DNA of 64,000 bases from Nemopilema nomurai (lineage: Eukaryota; Cnidaria; Scyphozoa; Rhizostomeae; Rhizostomatidae), in contig ML133471.1 in the NCBI GenBank assembly GCA_003864495.1, forward strand, positions 2,850,257-2,914,256, in the 5' to 3' direction. A model generated the notes under the pieces. That model saw only the letters and a program-made list of their open reading frames with translations. It had not been told where the DNA came from and ran no database searches. Of this stretch, positions 59,995 through 64,000 are shown piece by piece (the first letter of the stretch is position 1; the number at the start of each line of letters is the position of its first letter). The position numbers and the translations under genes are program-made.

Positions 59995-60067
59995 GACCCG
60001 ATAGCTCAGCGGTACAGCACTTGGCATACAAAGTCAGGGGTCGTGAGTTCGAGTCCCACTCGGGTCG
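59995..60067 (+). tRNA. tRNA-like gene or tRNA pseudogene, anticodon uncertain
   Basis: 73 bases that fold as a tRNA. The acceptor stem gacccga pairs perfectly with tcgggtc, followed by discriminator g. A-box tagctcagcgg and B-box gttcgagtc match Pol III internal promoter consensus. The T arm gtgag/cccac encloses ttcgagt with one A-C mismatch. The anticodon stem ttggc/gtcag has two wobble pairs around the loop atacaaa. With T at position 33, the anticodon reads ACA, which is unusual, and the D stem is imperfect. No run of four or more T follows closely, and no CCA is encoded. It is therefore either a diverged tRNA, a pseudogene or a tRNA-derived SINE head. Confidence 0.6.
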
Positions 60068-62633
60068 GTTATTTCTCCGCACTCTCTATCATCCTTCGTA
60101 AGAAATCCTGTTGCCTATGACCTTTACACGCATATTTTTCTTAAGATTGACTTTTAAAACATCTCGTAATACAGTCACATAATTCGGAATAACTCACTAG
60201 CTTTATACCCTTGATTTGTTCTATCGCCATCTTTTGCTTTGCAAAAGGCTGCCACACCGGTTGCTCGTTTTAAGATACGAACTTTCAAAAATATGCGAAA
60301 GAGGATAAATGACAAAATGGGCTTATTCAGAGACCCATATGTAGAATAACTAATTTGAAAACTATGAAGAAGCTCTAAAGTTCAAATAAACTTCATCCTG
60401 GTTCCATGTGATTCACCAATAGAAAATAGGAGCCATTCCTCTACCCCACAATTGGGTGTCCAGATATCCACGTTGTTTCTTTGAGCAAATAGTACTATCC
60501 CTTTTTTAATGATAGCTATTTGTTTCTTGTCACACTCTCATCCTAACTTTCAAAAATGACCTAGTCACGATTTCATATAAAACAACGAACAATGTCTTAA
60601 TGTTTCTTGTTCAACGGGGCCACTGAAGCCTGCACTTCTGCGTTATACATTGATTATCCCCACAAGATTTACGTGGCTCACTTCAAAAACTGTGTCTATC
60701 TAAAAGCACAGCAACAACAGCAAGAACATTTTTATCAAATAATTAGCCAAAGGAAAGAAAAGCTAATTATTTCGTAAGCTGCCTACATAATCATTTTGCA
60801 AATCCAATGTAGAAGATTGGATTTACAGTCAGATTTGATAGGAAAAACTTTTACCAATTAAAAAGTGCATTTGTACAGATCCTTAAGAAAGGGTCTTTGT
60901 ATTGAAAATCCTGTTTGAAAGCATTTCAGTCATTCATTAATTCACGATGAAATCAGATGACCTAGGAGTGGCACAAAAAGTGAGCTTGGTATTCATTTGA
61001 CTTAAAAGTATCAAATTATCAAATAAACCTATTGAAATTTATATGCCTAAAACATTTGTCTTTGTCTAAGAAAAATTAGATTTAAAAGCATATTGCATTC
61101 AAATACTTGTAATGTAAAGTTGATACTGCCTTTTATCGTGAAGGAAACAGAGAAAATGTTTCGGCGGCCGGTAGCAATGAACGAGAAGGCAAGCCATCTA
61201 ATGATAAAGTTGCCCAAGCTGAAGTGCATTATATGCTCTTTTCTTAATAGAAAATTGCAATTCCACGAATGTGCAGAGCAAAAAAGGAATGTAATCAAAC
61301 TATTATATGCAAACAAAGAAATATGATATTTTACAGAAACAGAAAAATGAAGCATGCTTGTCGATAGATTCGATCCTTCGGGCGGATTGCTGCTTTTGTT
61401 TCTACTTTGAATGCCCCATGAACATATTTGACTCTTCTAATTTGCAATACATTCATATTGGTCATTTGACAATGCCAGCCCTGCATCTCAAAGCAGCGAA
61501 TTAGAAAGGCATACAAGCATTTCGTTGATGAATCTGATCTGAAGGAGGCCACTCGGCATAGCAAGCCTTTGTCTGTCCCGTTAATTGGCCTGGTGGTGTC
61601 GTCATTGGAAAGCCTGCTCCTTTTCATGGCACTGACCATCAAACAACTTGCCGACAATGCAGACTTTAAATAAGATACAAGGACATCAGTAGCACAATGG
61701 CAATTCGGCATTTAACAAGATTTTGGTGCACGCGAATTGTAACTGCAATTCCACTGTCTGCATCGCTCCTACATGCACACTTGAATCAACAAACAATAAT
61801 TCTTGGACTGCAAGTTTTAAATGTGAAGTGGCAGTTTCCAGCTCGAAATCTCGCCTCGTGATCACAAAATGACCGACAGCTGCCTTTAGGAGCAATTCTT
61901 CGCTTCTCTTGTTGTTATATTCTTCATAAATAGGAATAAATTTTTGTCAAGCATTCTTGTGTTTTTCAAATAATAACTGAGAACTCTCCACACCCAGAAC
62001 GCTTGTAGCACATTCTTTTCCATAATGTCAGGCTGAATCGAGTGCAGCAGAGATGCTTGAATAAAGCAAGGAGAACCTTAATACTTAATGCAAAAAGTTG
62101 GAAATGACAACTTGTATTGCAGATGTTGAATGGTGTGTCCAAGTCTTTCATAATTATTCTCCGATGGGATTCATTCTGCCTAAATTCTTAGCAGTATGCA
62201 ACCTTAAGCAATAAAATCGCCGCTGAATATTGCCGCATAAAACAAGGCCTGTTCTAGACATTTCCAAAGCTATTTTAGCCATTAGAACTTTTCATGAACT
62301 GCAAAGAGAGACAAGCACGCAAACCGTTGGTACCGAAGCAGGCCGTCGTAGGCAGACCCTTGCCAAGAAAAGCAGTGCAGCCTTGGCGAAGCTAACGCGC
62401 AAAGGATCCTGGTAACAAGCTACTCCTTATCCGACAAACATGTCGTCTGCATAATCTCTAATCGAAAATGAAACCCAATCAGACGGATGGAAGTACACGA
62501 TCTCAATCAAATGAATATTAGTTAGCAGATTATCCCCCACTTAACCATTGTTTTGCTTATTGAAAAATAAACGTTGGAGATCTTGTTGAGTTAATCAGTC
62601 AACAATACACTCGAAATCTACCAACAAATAAAT
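60068..62633. other. Non-coding stretch with unassigned minus-strand frames
   Basis: Minus-strand frames at 61331-61711 (126 codons), 61047-61355 and 61686-61895 adjoin one another but share no recognised domain, and splice signals joining them were not established. The last few hundred bases before 62634 are probably promoter and 5' UTR of the exon there. No TATA box was identified with confidence. Confidence 0.35.
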
Positions 62634-62967
62634 ATGCCTGCTTCACTGATTCATTCATTAAATACTTCTCAAAGCAGATTAGTTGGCCAGTGCAAATCTC
62701 AGTTCAGCCCGATGCGGAGGACAGGCCAAGCGGCCATCTTAGAAGCGAATAGCATACTGCAGGCGCGAGTGGTAACAAGCATGGACAAGAGAGCCACCCA
62801 GAGCTGCAGGCCATTGGCAGTTGATGGAACCAGCAGTAGCAAAAGACTCAAATACTCAATTGATGAGATATTGGGGATGAAACAAAGGGACAGTGGAGTT
62901 TCGGAGCCAAGAGAACTGTCACCACAAGAGAGAAGAGACAAACTGGAGCGCCGATCGCCAGTGACGG
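62634..62967 (+). CDS. Probable first coding exon of a transcription factor gene with an eh1/octapeptide motif (PRD-like homeobox candidate)
   Basis: The ATG opens a frame of about 111 residues up to a consensus donor (acgg then gtgagc at 62968), after which the frame runs into sequence that does not look coding. Residues 74-81 read YSIDEILG, fitting both the eh1 Groucho/TLE-binding motif (FxIxxIL) and the octapeptide of Pax and paired-like homeodomain proteins (YSINGILG-like). It is preceded by basic SSSKRLK and followed by a polar, charged stretch with SPQERRDKLERRSP. Such motifs typically sit in the N-terminal exon, before a homeodomain encoded downstream. No homeodomain exon is visible before 64000, so it would lie beyond the window. 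Exon length of 334 gives a phase 1 junction. The start context (aatATGc) is weak. Other eh1-bearing factors (NK, Fox, T-box) remain possible. Confidence 0.5.
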
Positions 62968-64000
62968 GTGAGCACTCACAATCAACTGTAGTTGTAAACT
63001 TTTCGCTCTTAATTGTCACCTGTGCAAAGTGATTAACAGTGTTCCAAGCGCACGATCTATGAACCACCCACTTCTTCTTAAGGGTATCCAGCTTCTTCTC
63101 TCTTAAAGGTGACCAGGTTGTTAAAAAATCTTTTGAACATATTCCCCAGGTCTTTCACAGCAAATGCGTAGTCAGGAAAGTCCATGTTCTCGGTAGAACA
63201 TGGATTCCCGAATGGGAGAAAGAAGCGCATCTACATTACCCAAGAGCCCGGCACGATATGCTTTCAACGAAAGCAACAGAGGCTTGTACGCTGTGGTTGT
63301 TTCCAGCTGTAGACAAATAAAACTGCAATGGAGACGTGATAAATTAAATAGCCGAAAGGGTTGTAACAAATCAAACAGGTTTCTTTCTTAAACTAGGTGG
63401 TGCCTTCAATAATTTTGAATACACTTCCAACTGCATTGGCACACCTTCAGTTTAAATGCAAACTGTTTGAATGATCGAAGCCTATAGCTTCAGGCTTCGT
63501 ATTGATCAGCCAACTCTCGCTTTTTAAGTGTTCCTTAGATTTGATAAGAACATAGCAATTATCCCGAGAGTTTCTTCTTCCTTTCTAGAAGAATAAGCGC
63601 TGCAGGGTAGCTTTTACTCAAAGACGACATTTGATGAACACGTGACCTTCATTAGAAAAATAGGCCAGAGCCAAGAGTTCATTTATTATTAAGTAAATAA
63701 TCAATCTTTTCACAATTTAGTAAGGCACAACCGAGAAAGCAAAACTGAGAAAGGCTGGTAGGCTAAGGGGAACATAAAATGGCTTTAGAGCTTGGTCGTA
63801 AAAGACAGTTGACACTTGTTAAGCTTGAATCTAAAAAAAAATTTGATAATACACATTGTTAAGCCTTCCAAGAGTCACCTCGCGAGTAAGTTTGCTTCTT
63901 AATACTGCATGCTGCAAAATCATTGCAATGCCTTGCTTGAAACTGGCTAGCAATCGGGGTACATGAAGGTTGGCTGCAGCACTCAGTGGAGCATTCGCCT
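62968..64000 (+). other. Putative intron 1 downstream of the eh1 exon
   Basis: Begins with a gtgagc donor. No acceptor followed by recognisable coding sequence was found to the window end. The only structure noted is the hairpin at 63181-63204. Confidence 0.35.
63181..63204. other. Perfect 10-bp stem hairpin
   Basis: TCCATGTTCT, loop cggt, AGAACATGGA. Possible RNA hairpin or palindromic binding site within the putative intron; nothing around it decides. Confidence 0.85.

Noticed and set aside
61047..61895. Adjacent minus-strand frames that might be exons of one gene
   Set aside because: No recognised domain, and no donor/acceptor pairs joining them could be established by eye. Frame lengths are near the chance tail for AT-rich DNA.

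Overview
The window is eukaryotic, AT-rich, repeat-rich and gene-poor. It looks like metazoan nuclear DNA, probably a cnidarian such as an anthozoan. That placement is an inference from the mix of decayed transposons, an intron-bearing eh1/octapeptide exon and a tRNA-like Pol III unit. Nothing fixes the species. There are no operons and no intact long open reading frame outside repeats.

Left third (1-22745): a head-to-tail segmental duplication. Copy A occupies 1-10449, running off the left edge and holding a 167-base gap of Ns. Copy B is visible from 13881 to 22745 and probably begins at 10450. Each copy carries, in order: a short unique flank; a broken hAT-superfamily transposase resembling the KIAA1586/ZNF862 type; a 15-bp minisatellite embedded in frame inside that transposase (about 108 units in A, 25 in B); a roughly 298-bp satellite (10 full monomers in A, 7 in B, plus one degenerate edge copy); and a non-coding 3' flank. 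The left part of the two copies differs almost only by small indels. The flank right of the satellite carries clearly more substitutions. This could be a real tandem duplication with partial homogenisation, or two haplotypes joined in the assembly.

Middle (22746-47150): mostly unassignable non-coding DNA with scattered transposon debris. This includes an L1-type ORF1 relic split by a 632-bp foldback element, two or three small inverted-repeat elements, a dispersed repeat pair, microsatellites, and a 51-codon single-pass membrane micropeptide candidate at 44035-44190.

Right third (47150-64000): a 2.9-kb pyrimidine-rich array with a 141-bp monomer (exactly 47 codons) and apparent trimeric higher-order structure. 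It is followed by 18-bp and 31-bp minisatellites, three perfect hairpins (one with a cUUCGg-type loop on the minus strand), a tRNA-like gene at 59995-60067, and a probable first coding exon of a regulatory gene at 62634-62967 with a YSIDEILG motif and a splice donor.

No genes can be shown to act together. The story is mainly repeat biology: a dead hAT copy that grew a minisatellite out of its own codons, amplified next to a satellite inside a duplicated block.
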